A DNA stretch of 64,000 nucleotides from Daphnia pulex. Lineage: Eukaryota > Arthropoda > Branchiopoda > Diplostraca > Daphniidae. The position numbers were made by a program, and so were the translations under genes. The stretch lies in assembly GCF_021134715.1 (NCBI RefSeq), contig NC_060027.1, positions 620,001 to 684,000 on the forward strand, read 5' to 3'. Under the pieces are notes generated by a model that was given only the letters and a program-made list of their open reading frames with translations, was not told the DNA's origin and did no database searches. Below, piece after piece: positions 20,672-32,698 of this stretch (positions within the stretch are counted from its first letter, which is position 1; each line of letters opens with the position of its first letter).

Positions 20672-21306
20672 TTCACACTCTTCATGTCACTGAAACTCTA
20701 AGCAGCAATGGGACAAGGAAAATACCTACGTTATTTACAAATATAAACAAATTAACTTATGAGAAATAAACTCTACCTATCCCTCAGCTGGTTTGCCTTC
20801 TAAACAGAAGAAGAAACATCCATAACAAAAAATGCTGTTGCAGGTTACACCGCCAAAATAGATTCTATGGTTCATGAACAAGAATACCTTTGTTACATTG
20901 AAAATCTTAATTGTAATGGTCTGGTAGCAGTAATGGGGAAATACCTAATATCAGCACATTTGTGTTCCACTACATGTGTGCTTCAAGCATGAGTTTTAGG
21001 CTTTTGACAGCATGATGGGCCTAAATATGGATGGAAATTGACTGAGTGCTAAGTCAACATGTTTGAATGACTAACAATATGCATCTAGAATTTGAAGAAA
21101 TAAGTTAGAATAACATATAACAAGAATAAAATAAGAAAACTATCAAGCTAAACCTACATTAGATATGAACTTAAATTCGGTATTTGAAATCACATGAATA
21201 TAAGTATAAATTGGCAAAAAAAATTTTTTCGCACACTTTGCCTCGTTTCGAGATGTAACAACAACAAGGGCGATACTTGCGACATCTAGTAATGAGTTTT
21301 GAACCC
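20672..21306 (+). repeat. Third, diverged copy of the inner palindrome element
   Basis: From CACTCTTCATGTCACTGAAA to CGACATCTAGTAATGAGTT this follows 14370-14995 in order and orientation with many substitutions and indels. The 71-codon ORF is broken (ATGCTGTTGCAGG, then a TAG after the PPK codons). It lies about 400 bases outside the right arm. Confidence 0.75.
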
Positions 21307-22844
21307 TTAGTTGGTTGCACTGGAGTTCTATTGTCGGATATTTTTTAAAATGGAGTTCTTATGTCTTTAGAGTTCTACTGTAGCAAAAATACCTTTTATT
21401 TTTTTTTTTAAATCCAATCACAAAATAGATGCCTTAACCATCGGTGTGGAACTTCTCCCTTCCCCTGTTGGCTGCCATTTTAAATAATTTGCTACATTGC
21501 CATGTCTGCCCTCATTAGTTTAACGCTAGTGGCTACTCGCTAGACAGCGTATTTTCGTGCAAGGTATAAAAGTGCCATTTAAATGTTCCGTAATCCAATC
21601 GAAATAGATAACATAGCAAAAAAAAAGCGAAATAGTATAGCAAATAAGCCTAGATGAGACTTTTAATAAGAAGCTGGTGACATGCGGTATGATTCGATTT
21701 TTACAAAGGCAATGGCGCTAGCTGCGGCTAGCTGCTTAAAGTTTGTAATAAATGTTTATCTCTAACTTTCAATACAAAAAACAAAAATATTAATCACGTA
21801 ACAATCGGTACGTGATGCAGGATTTTTTTCCTCCGAATCTTCAGTCCAAGTTTAGAGAGATTTCAACAAACAGATATAAACTAAAGCATTTGTTTCCCCC
21901 CCAAAAAAGAAGGAGCAATCGTTCACTCAAGATGACTAGGAGCTATTAAACAAGGTTGTTGGCCATCCCGAGAAAAGTTTCCACCTAATAAGGAAATGGC
22001 ACGCGCGCAATATACAAAAACGTATATCTGATTCCCTTCCATTCCATCCAAGTTTTCAACAAGACGCCAATGTTTCTTCAACTTCTGAAGGTCTTTACCT
22101 CTTCGGTCAAAGCCCGTTTGCCCAAAGGCTTCAATTCCTTTCAACAAACGAGAAGCAATAGAATGGCAATTTAAAACCAAAAAAAGTTAAAAACAAGTTT
22201 CTTGTCATCAACGACTACATGCCGGTCGAACTGTATGTACTGCAATCATATACTTTGTTCTTGCGTAGAGAATTCGCCATCCATCGTACAAGACCCGCAT
22301 ATATATCAATTCTACATACGGAATATCATTCAGGGAGAGGGAAAAGTAGAGACACGTATTATATATAACAAAGACAGGCAGAGCATATATAGCATAGATA
22401 TAGAGTGTGAAAGGTGTATCCCCAATTTATAAAAATTCAAAACAAAACTATTAATTTTTTTTAGTAGATATATGCAAACATCTTTGATAATGACAAGCTA
22501 TTCGTCGTACATTGGCCGTTGATGGTAATTCAACGCCGTCGAAACCTATATACTACATCGACTCTTTTCTTTTTAAATTGCGCAAACTCTTTTTCTCCAA
22601 CATTTGCATCACGAATTTGTAACATACTTTTAGGCTATTTATTTTCGTTTCGTCGTCATTTGTCAGACTGTTGTTTCAGGGTCGAATTCCGGCTGGAGGT
22701 TGTGGTGGTGGTGGTGCTGGATCGTTTTTCCGATGTCGTCGATGTCTTGGTCCCCGTCGTTCGTTGTCTGTTGCATAAAATCCTCACGTTAAGTTAATCA
22801 AATAATGACAACATTTTGACTAAACTATTAAGTAATTGGGTTCA
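21307..22844. other. Intergenic DNA and 3' UTR of the large minus-strand gene
   Basis: No gene supported. On the minus strand the 3' UTR of the gene ending at 22845 runs into this stretch; a candidate AATAAA (as TTTATT at 22638-22643) lies about 200 bases beyond the stop. Minus-strand ORF 21923-22180 has no recognisable feature. Confidence 0.45.
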
Positions 22845-25800
22845 TTACGAAGTGGAGATTTTCTGAGTTGATGTTTTGGAAGCTTTTTCTGTTGCGGCGG
22901 CTGCGATCCTTTGATCCATCCGGATTTTGTAATGACCAGAACCTACTGCGACCGGCGTCACTTTGATTCCGCTCACGGCTAAATAAAGAAGTTGAAACAT
23001 TTAAAATAAAAGTTCTTTAATTACTAATTGAATTCTTACCCGAAATCTCATCCGGTTTGGCTGAAGCGGAATTCCGGCTTTTGTAGGATGTGATGGTCAC
23101 TAAACGGTTGGTCCTGTTGGCCAAAGGAACTCCTCCGCTAGGTACGCTGGTCTTGCGATCCACCAGAGGAGCGGGCGATCTCCTCGATGCGGAAGCTGCC
23201 GCTGGAGACTTGGCGGATGAAGCCGCAGTTGCGTTTCGAAGCGTGCTGCCACTGGTAGAGGTCCTCAGACTCCTCCTCTTCACTTCCGTTGACTGGTTGA
23301 CCTGCTGGAGCGCTCGAGGAGGCCGGACAGGAGCTGCCGCCAGAGAACTGGCGCTTTTACTGGATCGGGTGACGGAAGGAACCGTTTTCACTGGGTCTCC
23401 GGTGGATTTGACGCTACTGCTGCCGTTGGAGCGGCGCCGGACTCCCGGAGTCGAGCTCGTTGATGGAGAGGCTGTGCAGGATCGGTGATGACTTCCTCTT
23501 GAAGGAGTGCTGGCCCCACCTCGGCTCTTGCTGGTAGGTGACCTAATCGATGACTTGACAGAAACTGCCGGAACGCCACTCTTATCTTTCCTGATCACAG
23601 TTGGATGTCGTTGGGTTTTATTCCGGCGGATGCTGCTGGATCCCGACCTGGAGAAAGCCGATCCTGTCGACGAGGAGTCGGTCGTCGTCTGACACAAACT
23701 AATGGCGATAGAAGCCGATTCGGATGTAGCGCAAGAATATTCATCCATCAGAGGCGTGACGGCGGAAGAGGAAGGGACCGAATCCAGCAAGGATGGCCTA
23801 TCCTGCCGGTTGATGATGTCGCTGAGTTTGACGCTGCGCTCACTGCAGCTCGAGTAGCGCGACGTGTTGGTCATCGTCATGGATGAAGTCGTGCGGTTGC
23901 TCCGCTCGTCATCGGTGGTCGTGTCCGTCATGACATCCAGGACGGAACCGAAAGACGAAGTGCTCATTCCTTCCGTTTCGCTGGACGGGCGATGGAAGAA
24001 ATCGTCACAATCAACGAAGGACGGGTCCTCCGCCGGAGGCGGCGGAGTCGGAGAAGAAAACGTTTCCACCGCCACTTCCAGCAAACTCTTTTCTTCGCTA
24101 AAGGAGGAAGAAAAGCCCAGCTCGCTCGACTCTTCCATGATCGTCTCTGTCTTGGCCATCCGAGATTTCTTCGTTTCGATGACGGAATTGCCGAAAAATT
24201 TCCGCACTAACAGGGCGGCCTTCTCTTCCGGCATACCTGCAAAATAAACATCAGTGTCAAGTTTCCTGGGCTCCATTGAATCGGATGGGTTATAATTTAC
24301 CTGACGTCAATTCGATGGAATTGGATCGTTTGGCCGGCAGGGGCTTATTCATTCCAACAGCCAAAGGCGCTGTCACACTGGACTTTTTCACTTGCTTCGT
24401 AAACTGCGTCGTCCGCAATTGATTGGTCGTCGTGCTGCTGCGGCTGCTGTTGAACGTGCTGGATGTCATCGAAGTGGCCGAACTGCTTTTGCGGATTAAA
24501 GGCGGATCTGGAAGAACATCATCCGCCGATTTCTCGAACCTGCTCAGCAATTCTTCCACGCTCGAATCAGCCAATTCCGGCACTTCTGCCGAAAACAAAC
24601 AAGGAAAAAAAGAAAAAGCCGTTATGCAAATCATCACGAAACATACGGAGTTAATCAGGGGGATCAAGTCATAATTTCCTCTTCTTCTCTTGTACTTAAC
24701 GAACAGCCCCCCAAAAAAAGAGGTTTATGACAGTGTCGGTTATAAACACTAAGATTGCCGTCGTGATTTACGGCCGCCTTTGCCAGCTGTCGGGAGAGAG
24801 TCTGGCGGTCGCCGGCCCGATTCCGATCAGTTCATTATATATTAAGTGTTACATCTTTTGAGGAAAAAGTCCTGGCGGAGTCTGAAAGCCAATCACGACC
24901 GACTGTTTTTAACTAACCGACTGGTTTATGATGGACGACTGGAATGGTAGGGGTGGTTGGGTGAGCGGCCGTCACGTCATCGTCTTCGACTCCCGAGGCC
25001 ATCACGAACGACAGCCGCCCCTTTTGCTCGGGGCTTGCAAGAAGTTTGACGGGCGTCATCATCACCGTCGGGGTCGTGACGTCGCCATTTTGGTTCTTGT
25101 GGCTAGTGTTGTTGGTGCTGCTGCTCCTGTTATGGTTATTGGACTCGTTCGTTTGCATCAATCTCGACGGGCTTAGAGTCGGATCAGCCCGAAGCTGCGG
25201 ATGCCCATCCGCCAGCAACTTGGTGGTTTCCCGAAGGCGCTGTAATTGGGCATTGGCCGACGCCGCCTTGGCTTCCGGCCCTTCCGCTTCCACGGAATCA
25301 CGACGATTGGATGTCACTATGTACAGAAAGAAAAAATATCATAAAATTGTAGATGAATATTTTGACCGCAATTAGTTGTGTGTAAAAACGAAATGGGAAA
25401 AAACCAAAACAAAAAAACAATGTTTGAGGTTACAGTGAACATCCTGGTAACGAGATACTGGGCACATCACCTAATACCCTCCCGTTACCTTAGTCATATA
25501 ATATGATATGAAAACAAGCCACCGTTCTTTGATATCATCTGAAATATAAAATCCCGTGCTGTATAAATGCGCGCGATTATTTTTCAAATTTGAATTTTCG
25601 AAAAAGAAATGACTGGCGTGTAAGTGATCTCAATCTCCAATATTACCTGTCGAATGATGGTGCGTAGTCTCTTTGGATGACGTCGTGGAATGGAAATACG
25701 AGCGTGAATCTTGGACGGCGCTGCACGGACGGATTTCGCGGACGACGAATCGATTCTCCGGCAATTTCGATGCGCTTTTGGAGTGAACGAGTCCAGCGGG

Positions 25801-28800
25801 AGGTGCGCAAGGTTTTTCGTGATTCTTGGCCGGGCTGCTGCTGGCTGCCGGAGTGAAATCCATCATCTTGGGAGCGACGACTTCGACTGGAATCGAGTGG
25901 ATTGCATTCCGGTCGAATTCCGTGGTTTCGGTGCGGTCCAGCGAACGGATTTCTTCGATCGTTTCGTTGAGCTGGGCGATGGTTTCGTCGATCGTTTTCG
26001 TTTCATCCACCGCCGTCTGTTGTCGAGCAGAGGAGCTGTGGTGGCGCTTGATGAGGCTGGATTCCGCTTCCGGCTCCAGCGAGTGGTAGCCGTGATCGGT
26101 TCTGACTGATTGAGGATCCGATTCCGGCGGAACAATGGTCTCCGCTTCCGGATCAATCGAATTGGATGGCGGCCGGAACACGGATTCTCTGACTTCGCAA
26201 CGGGCTACCATCATGACCGGATTGGGGCGCAGGTTGCGGATGAGCTCAGCCGCCGACATGCCCGGAATCGAAGTGGCCGACGACTCGGATGAAGCTGGCG
26301 ACCGACCGCGGGAAAAGAAGTTTTCCGGAGTGGACGCCCGGGGGACAAACGGCGGGGTTTTCTTCCGGTTGAGTTCGATTCTCCACGGAGGTACTACGAC
26401 TTCCGGCTGCGGCTGTTGCTGGATCGCGACGGAATTGATCGTCGGCGGTTGTTCGACGTGTTTCAAATGAATCCGCCACGGCAGGATCTCCTGCTGTTCC
26501 GGCGGAGGCTCTTTCTTCTGATTCGTCATGGAAACGGTGATTCCGGAATGGACAGACTGACTTCCCGTCACGACTTGAACCGGAATCACTGGGATGGCAG
26601 CCGGAATCACAGGAATAACCGCCGCTTTGATCACGGGTTCGCTGTTCCGGTCAAGATCCAGTAAATTCTCAACGCTCCTCTTCTTCAAGATGCTCTTGGG
26701 CGCCGGAATCGTTTCCTTCTCCTCCAAAATGACGATTTTCCGCTCAACAGAAGAGTCGAAATTGACAATTCCGTTGCGGATGACCATGGGCGTCGGTCTG
26801 GAAGGTGACACTTCCGCCGGCGGAGCAGTAGAGTAAGCTTTCATCAATGGCGGATAACTATCGATAACCACCGATTCCTTCACCACCGGAGTAGTCACCG
26901 CCGGATTAACAACAGCCGTAGGGGTGATGGTGTAGGGTTTTCTAGGCTGCAGGAGTGACCGGAAGGTATCGCTGGTAGGTGAAGACTGAGAAGCGAAATG
27001 ATTGGTTGATGCACTCGATTCCGGCTGCTGCTGGATCGTATCCTTGATGTCGTCACCAAACATCCGAAGCGGCAATCCGCCGCTGGTGGGTGCGCTGATG
27101 CAAATTCCGACGCCAAATTCCGGATGCTGATTGACTGTGGCCGTTTGGTGATGGTGGATGATGGTGGATTTCACTTCTTCCAGCCGCTCTTGCCATTCGC
27201 GCAGTCGCGACTCGGGGCTCCTGGATCGGATCCTTCGAGGTCTGGATCTCTTCTGGTCGCTCTCCTCTTTCACATCCGCCCCGAACGCGACTTTTTTGGC
27301 TTTCCTTTGCCCTTCCGTCTGGTTGATTTGCGTCAGATCCTCGTTGGAATTCTTGACGGAAGCGATGGTCGAACTGCACTCGGTCCAGTCGCCCATCGAA
27401 TAGACGGACCCGGTTTCCGTGTTGACACCAGAGGCCGAATCCATCCGGTCGTGTCTTAAAGGAACGCCGTTGGTCGACACCAGCGGAGTCTCTTCCAGCA
27501 TCCGCATCAATTCGATCGACTTGTGGTGGTTCAATTTGTTGTTGTTGCCCGTCTCGCAGCTAAAGGATGACGCATTGTCCGCTGTGCCGATGCTGTGCAA
27601 ACTCTCACGCGAAGAATTGACAATAACGATGGAACTGCTGGGCACCGGTTTCGCATTGGCTTTATTGGCCGGAACCACGCGGAAGGTTGTCGTGTTGTTG
27701 TTGTGACAGGATTCGATGACCGTCTGGTGATTGGCCAGCTCTTCCCTGGACTCGTTGGACGACGCCAGACTCGAGACGGACACTTTCAACGTCGTCGTTA
27801 CTGCAGGCGCCGGTGGTTTCTCTTCCGATTTCTTCCGGGCGGGTTCGGGCGATGACTGGGCACTGGCCAGGAGGTTCTCGCGCGAGTTGCGCAGATGCTG
27901 CTGGATCTTGCTGGTCGTGCTGGTGTTGGTGAACGTGAAGATGGGCGTGTAATTGTGCGGCTTGGTCGGCGACGGCAGGTGGGAAGTTGAGGAAGTCGGT
28001 CCGGCGGAAGGATCGGGATCGATCAAGGAAAGTCCAGTGGGTCGGAGTTTCACACCCAACCAGACGGGCGTCTCGATCGGCGGTGGCGACTTGATGACGG
28101 GCGGTTTCCGTCGTCCGTCTCGCAAACTCCGCCGGACCCTCAAATCTCTTAACCAAATCGGTTCCGCCTCTTCCAGCACGTTCGTGGCCGAGCGGCTGCT
28201 CTCGGAGCGCTGGACGGACGTCGGAGTCGGTGTCCGTCTCGGTTGGGCGGTCGTTTTATTGTGCTCAGTGGCAACCGAGGAAGGCGTTCCGGATTCACGA
28301 ACCGTATCCTTTTGCGTGAGATGATCTTCTTCCGACTCGTCATCCGCCGAAACGTCATCAATCGACTGGGCGAAATACGAGAGGCGAGAAGAGCCGGTCG
28401 GCGATTTGCCCGTCTCCTCTTCGGCCTGTTTGGGCGAAGGATTCTTGATCCAGGGCGGAATCATTTTCTCAATGGCGCTGGACGTCGAGCGGACGGTGGA
28501 GCAGAGACTGTCGCAGGAGCGGCTGACGGCCGTCCCGGTGATGGACGGCACATCCGAACTGCCGGACGTGTTGAGCAAACTCTGAAGCTTGTCGGCCGCT
28601 TCAAAGCCGTACGATTGGCGGCGCTCGTACCACGCCTCCGACCTGTTCCGCCCGCCGGATCTCATGCGCTGCTGCTCCGTCATGGAGGCGTTGCTGTTGG
28701 TCTCGTCGAGATCGTCAAACGACATGGAGATGGACATGGTGCGCAATGAAGAACCACCAAAACTGGAAGCCGGACTCCCCTTTTCGCCGTACAGGTACGT

Positions 28801-31800
28801 CGAGGCCGGCGGAGTTTTCGTTACAACAACCGGCGCCGGCGATTGTTCTCCTTGTTCCAGCTCCTGAATTTCATCCTCTTCTTCTTGTTCATCTTCCTGT
28901 TGCTGTTGTTGCAACTGTTGTTGTTGCTGACGTCTTTGTTCGATGGTCCGGCGGGCGTTGTAAGCGCTGGCCCGAGCGTTGGCACGTTGGGGCGTGTCAT
29001 CAGGAGCCGCAACGGCCTGATGATGTTCTGTCGTCGCTTTGGATTCGTTCGACTGACTGGAAGTGACTGGCCCTCCGTTGAGCAAAGTGATGTTGATGCT
29101 GCTGGACGATCCCTCAGCGCCTCCAGCGGCGGATGGAGCCGTGCCAACAACCACCACCCGGGGCCCTAAGGTGATGATGGTCCGTCTCCTGACAACTTCT
29201 CCGTCCTCTCCAACCGACTCCTTGTCGTTGATTTCAACGACGTCCGTCATGCCGGGAATAGGAGACGGTGAAGACGACGACACTGAAGCGGAAGAGGACA
29301 CTTCATCCATGACGAAATCCAAATCTTCCCGATCCGGAAGAGGCGGCGGACTGTTGGCCGGCAGGGAAGGCGGAGTGCCAGACCGACTGCAATTCCAGTC
29401 CGTCTGCGGCGGTAGTTGTAAAGTGACTGCCGCTGTCACTGGGACCGGTTGTTGTTGTTGCAGGTCCAGCGGCTTCGGTGGCTGTTGTTGTTGTTGCCGG
29501 AAGACAGGCGGAGGAGGTCGAGGTGGCGGCGTTCTACTCCTACCGCTGCGGATGGATTCGGTTCCATTCATCGATGGAGCCGACGATCCTGTAGGAGCCG
29601 ACAGTTGCTGTTGTTGATGTTGTTGCAGGAGTTGTTGGTGCTCCTCGTAAGGCAGCGATCCTTGACTGTTGACGCGCCGATATCGAATCGTCGGCGGCCT
29701 CCGGCCTCCCAGCGATCCTTTACGGGCGATGGATCCTTTACCCAGCTGAGCGGCCAAGTCCAGCTGCTGAGTCGGCAACTGCCAAAGACAAGAAAAGAAA
29801 AAACAGATTTGCATAAATTATTCATCGTGACGCCCGGAATGCCCCGTTTCATCATGACGGATCTGTGTTGTGTGTGACGTCAAACCCAAAATACAAAAGA
29901 AAAATCCGTCTGCTGGATGCCGTCCAATGCGTTCACCAAGCTGGAAAAAAACCCGGATGCAAATTACCTGGTGGCTGATTAGACTACAAGTTAAAAGGGG
30001 GCCAAGTACTTAACATCTTATCAGCGACCTTGTTATTTGCTCAAATTCCTCCTTCAACCGATTTATACATCACCCACTAGAGATGATGATGGAATGTTTA
30101 AAGTGGGGGGGGGGGGTCTGAAAGGGTTCGTGCCAGTTGCAACTAATCCAACTGGAACACAACAACAACAACAACAAAATAGCCCGAGACAGGTGGGTTT
30201 GTGTGTTCTAATGCGATTTCGATTGCCATCGGGTTGTTTTAATGCCAACGGCCATGGCGAGAAATGTGTGTGTTGTACGGTGCGCTAACATACCCAGAGT
30301 CACGCTCCAACACGGCCCGGCCATCAGCATTCCCGTTCCTTGTTCCATGCTGGCATGGCCCGTGTTCATTCTTCCGTCACGCATTCCTTTGGCTATTTTT
30401 ACTATCTCTTCCGCATTATTTTGTATCATGGGTAACATTTTCTTTGATTCATTTATTTCTTTCTTCTTCTATTGTTGTTGTTTTTACCTGCAAGTCGTCC
30501 AGGTACTGGGCCGAAGTCATCACCGAAGAATTGGGCGCCGCCGCCGCTGATGGGCCGGAATTGCTGCGGATGGTCTGGAACTGAGTGCTGGACGAGCTGC
30601 GGCCGTGAAAGACTCGGTCCTCGGTCACGGTCGTCGAGTATTCGCTCCACTGGGTCGTGTTGACAGTGGCCGTCGCCGATCGGACAATCAGTCCAGGAGC
30701 CACTGTCGTTTTCGATTCCGCCCACTGGGTGGCGTGCTGGACGTGGCGGACAGGCCTCAGAGGCGGGTGGGGTGTCGGGCCATCCGCAAAGAGTGCCGGA
30801 GGCAATCCAGGATCGACTCCCGATCCTTCTCCCTCCTCGTCGCCGTGACTACCCCGAAAGTGGTGATTCCGCAATGGATCCGATCCGCCAGCTGTTGCTG
30901 TTGTCGTCGTCGTAGTTCCAAACGCCGGCGCTGCAAACCCTTTCAAAGTCGACGCTCCGCCGGGCGGGAACATCTGCGTAAAATTTAAAAAACGACGCTC
31001 GGATAAATAGAATCATAATAACAAAAAAATACTAGACGATGGTTATTATTATTCTTATTATTTTGTGTGTTGGAAAAAGAAGAGAAATAGACGCCGCGTC
31101 ATGGAACGGCAACAGGGTGGAGCCGCCGAGGCGTGAACAAACGACGCGCTCCAATGACGTCATGTAGTACTTTTTCCGTTTTTTTTTTTCGTTCGTTCGT
31201 TTGTATTTTTCACGAGCAAATATTGACTTTCAAAGCGTGACAAGAAATCTACAAGGCGTACACAAAAGTTTGGGTATACCTACGTACTTAAAACTAATGA
31301 GAGAATAAGAAAAAATGGACAAGGAAAAATTTAAGAATAGACGATGATTCGGTCGACATTTCGTGTGTTGACGTAACGGGAATTTTTTTTTGTTTCGTTG
31401 GTCGTGTGAAATTTTCCCAGTTGTCAACATCATCATCTGTTTGCTGATGTGTCCACAAGTGCAGAAAATCAGGAAGAAATTTCGAGTTCCACAAAACCGA
31501 AATTGGTGACAGGTGCTGGGAGAGACACACGGGGGAAAAATAACTTCACGGAAGGCGGGAGACTCTACGATTGGAATGCGGGGGATCGGAATGCAGATCA
31601 GACGACGTCATCATCGATTTCTCAGCAGCGAAAAAATAAACATGCGACGACCCGCAATCGCCTTGAGATTTGGTTTCCAGGGGTTCCCACCCGTTGCGAT
31701 CGTGCGGGAGAAAAACAAAAACTAAACAAAAAAATTCCCATCGACCAACAACAACATTGACCACAATCTCTTCGTTCCAATCGATTTCTTCACGTGATTC

Positions 31801-32698
31801 CCGTATTCAATTTTCCCGGTGGCTCTTGACGGATTGCTATGATAATGCACGGATCGCCGCATCCCAGCGCAGCAACCCCAACAAAACAACAAAATGTTTT
31901 TCCTTTTTCTGTGCTGCTGTTGTTGTTTTCCTCCCCCTTTCAAAAACAATCGAACAACATCATTTTTACATTGTCCCTCCCGAAACAAAAATAAAAAAAA
32001 TCCCAACATCAGACGGACCGATCCATCACGAATGATTCCGAGCGACACGCGAAATAGACAACAGACGTCATCAAAATAAGATCGGCCCCCTTTTGATTAT
32101 TTCGCGTTGGGTAAAAGTATAATTCAGATGAAAAATAATTCAACCAAATTACAAGAAGAAGAAAAAAAAACCTGTCGGTAGAGCGGGAGACTTGTGTGTC
32201 CCAATTTGGACCGACGCATTAGGGAAACTATTTTCTCTAGTTCTTTTTTATAATTCTCTTTTTTCTCGTTCTGCTCGATTTCACCAACACAATCCGACAG
32301 TTCCCAAAAAGGGCCAACTAGAGAAAGAGAGAAACCATCAGATTATTATATCAATTGTACAACAACAAAAAAAGTTGACCGGTTTTCACTATATAGTCTT
32401 GACGAGAAAATCCACTCGGACGATTCTCGGCTGTCCCAACTTAGCGTGTAATACACCGTGAGCCCCCCTTCCAAAAAATGATTAAAACTGATTATACATG
32501 CCGTCATAACATCATTCCAGGGGGAGATAGAGAGAGAGAGATGAACTGGAAATTACAGAGCAAAGTAGACCAAGTTGGATTGTATCATAATTGCGGGGGG
32601 TTACACACGTCAAAAATGGGAGAAAATTAGTTTGAACTGACCGTGAAGAGCTGAAGCGGCTGGTTGGTCTTGGTGGCCGTCGCTGCGAAGGTGGTCAT
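22845..32698 (-). CDS. Very large disordered Ser/Pro/Gln-rich protein, unidentified (gene B)
   Basis: Seven exons join in frame to 2229 residues: 32698-32642, 30973-30488, 29778-25647 (4.1 kb), 25316-24918, 24585-24301, 24236-23040 and 22978-22845. All have clean GT-AG sites. The protein starts MTTFAATATKTNQPLQLFT, and exon 2 itself opens with ATG, so an internal start is possible. It has no signal peptide, membrane segment or familiar domain. Visible features: poly-Gln runs and PPRPPPP stretches (residues 220-330), paired PPW/LPWRI motifs (IPPWIKNPSP, LPWRIHLKHV, PPWRIELNRK), a basic RSRPRRIRSRSPESRLREW segment with predicted helix, and a Ser/Arg-rich tail ending KVTPVAVGSGHYKIRMDQR, which looks conserved. 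Such composition suits a cytoskeletal or scaffold protein, but that is inference. The gene lies downstream of gene A on the same strand and may be part of it. Confidence 0.85.
30105..30116 (+). repeat. Poly(G) run in an intron
   Basis: Twelve consecutive G in the intron between exons 2 and 3 of gene B (C on the transcript strand), next to a CAA microsatellite at about 30159-30176. Confidence 0.8.

Noticed and set aside
25711-29877. Many plus-strand ORFs of 80-180 codons opposite the large exon of gene B
   Set aside because: Same reason: antisense shadows of a GC-richer coding exon.
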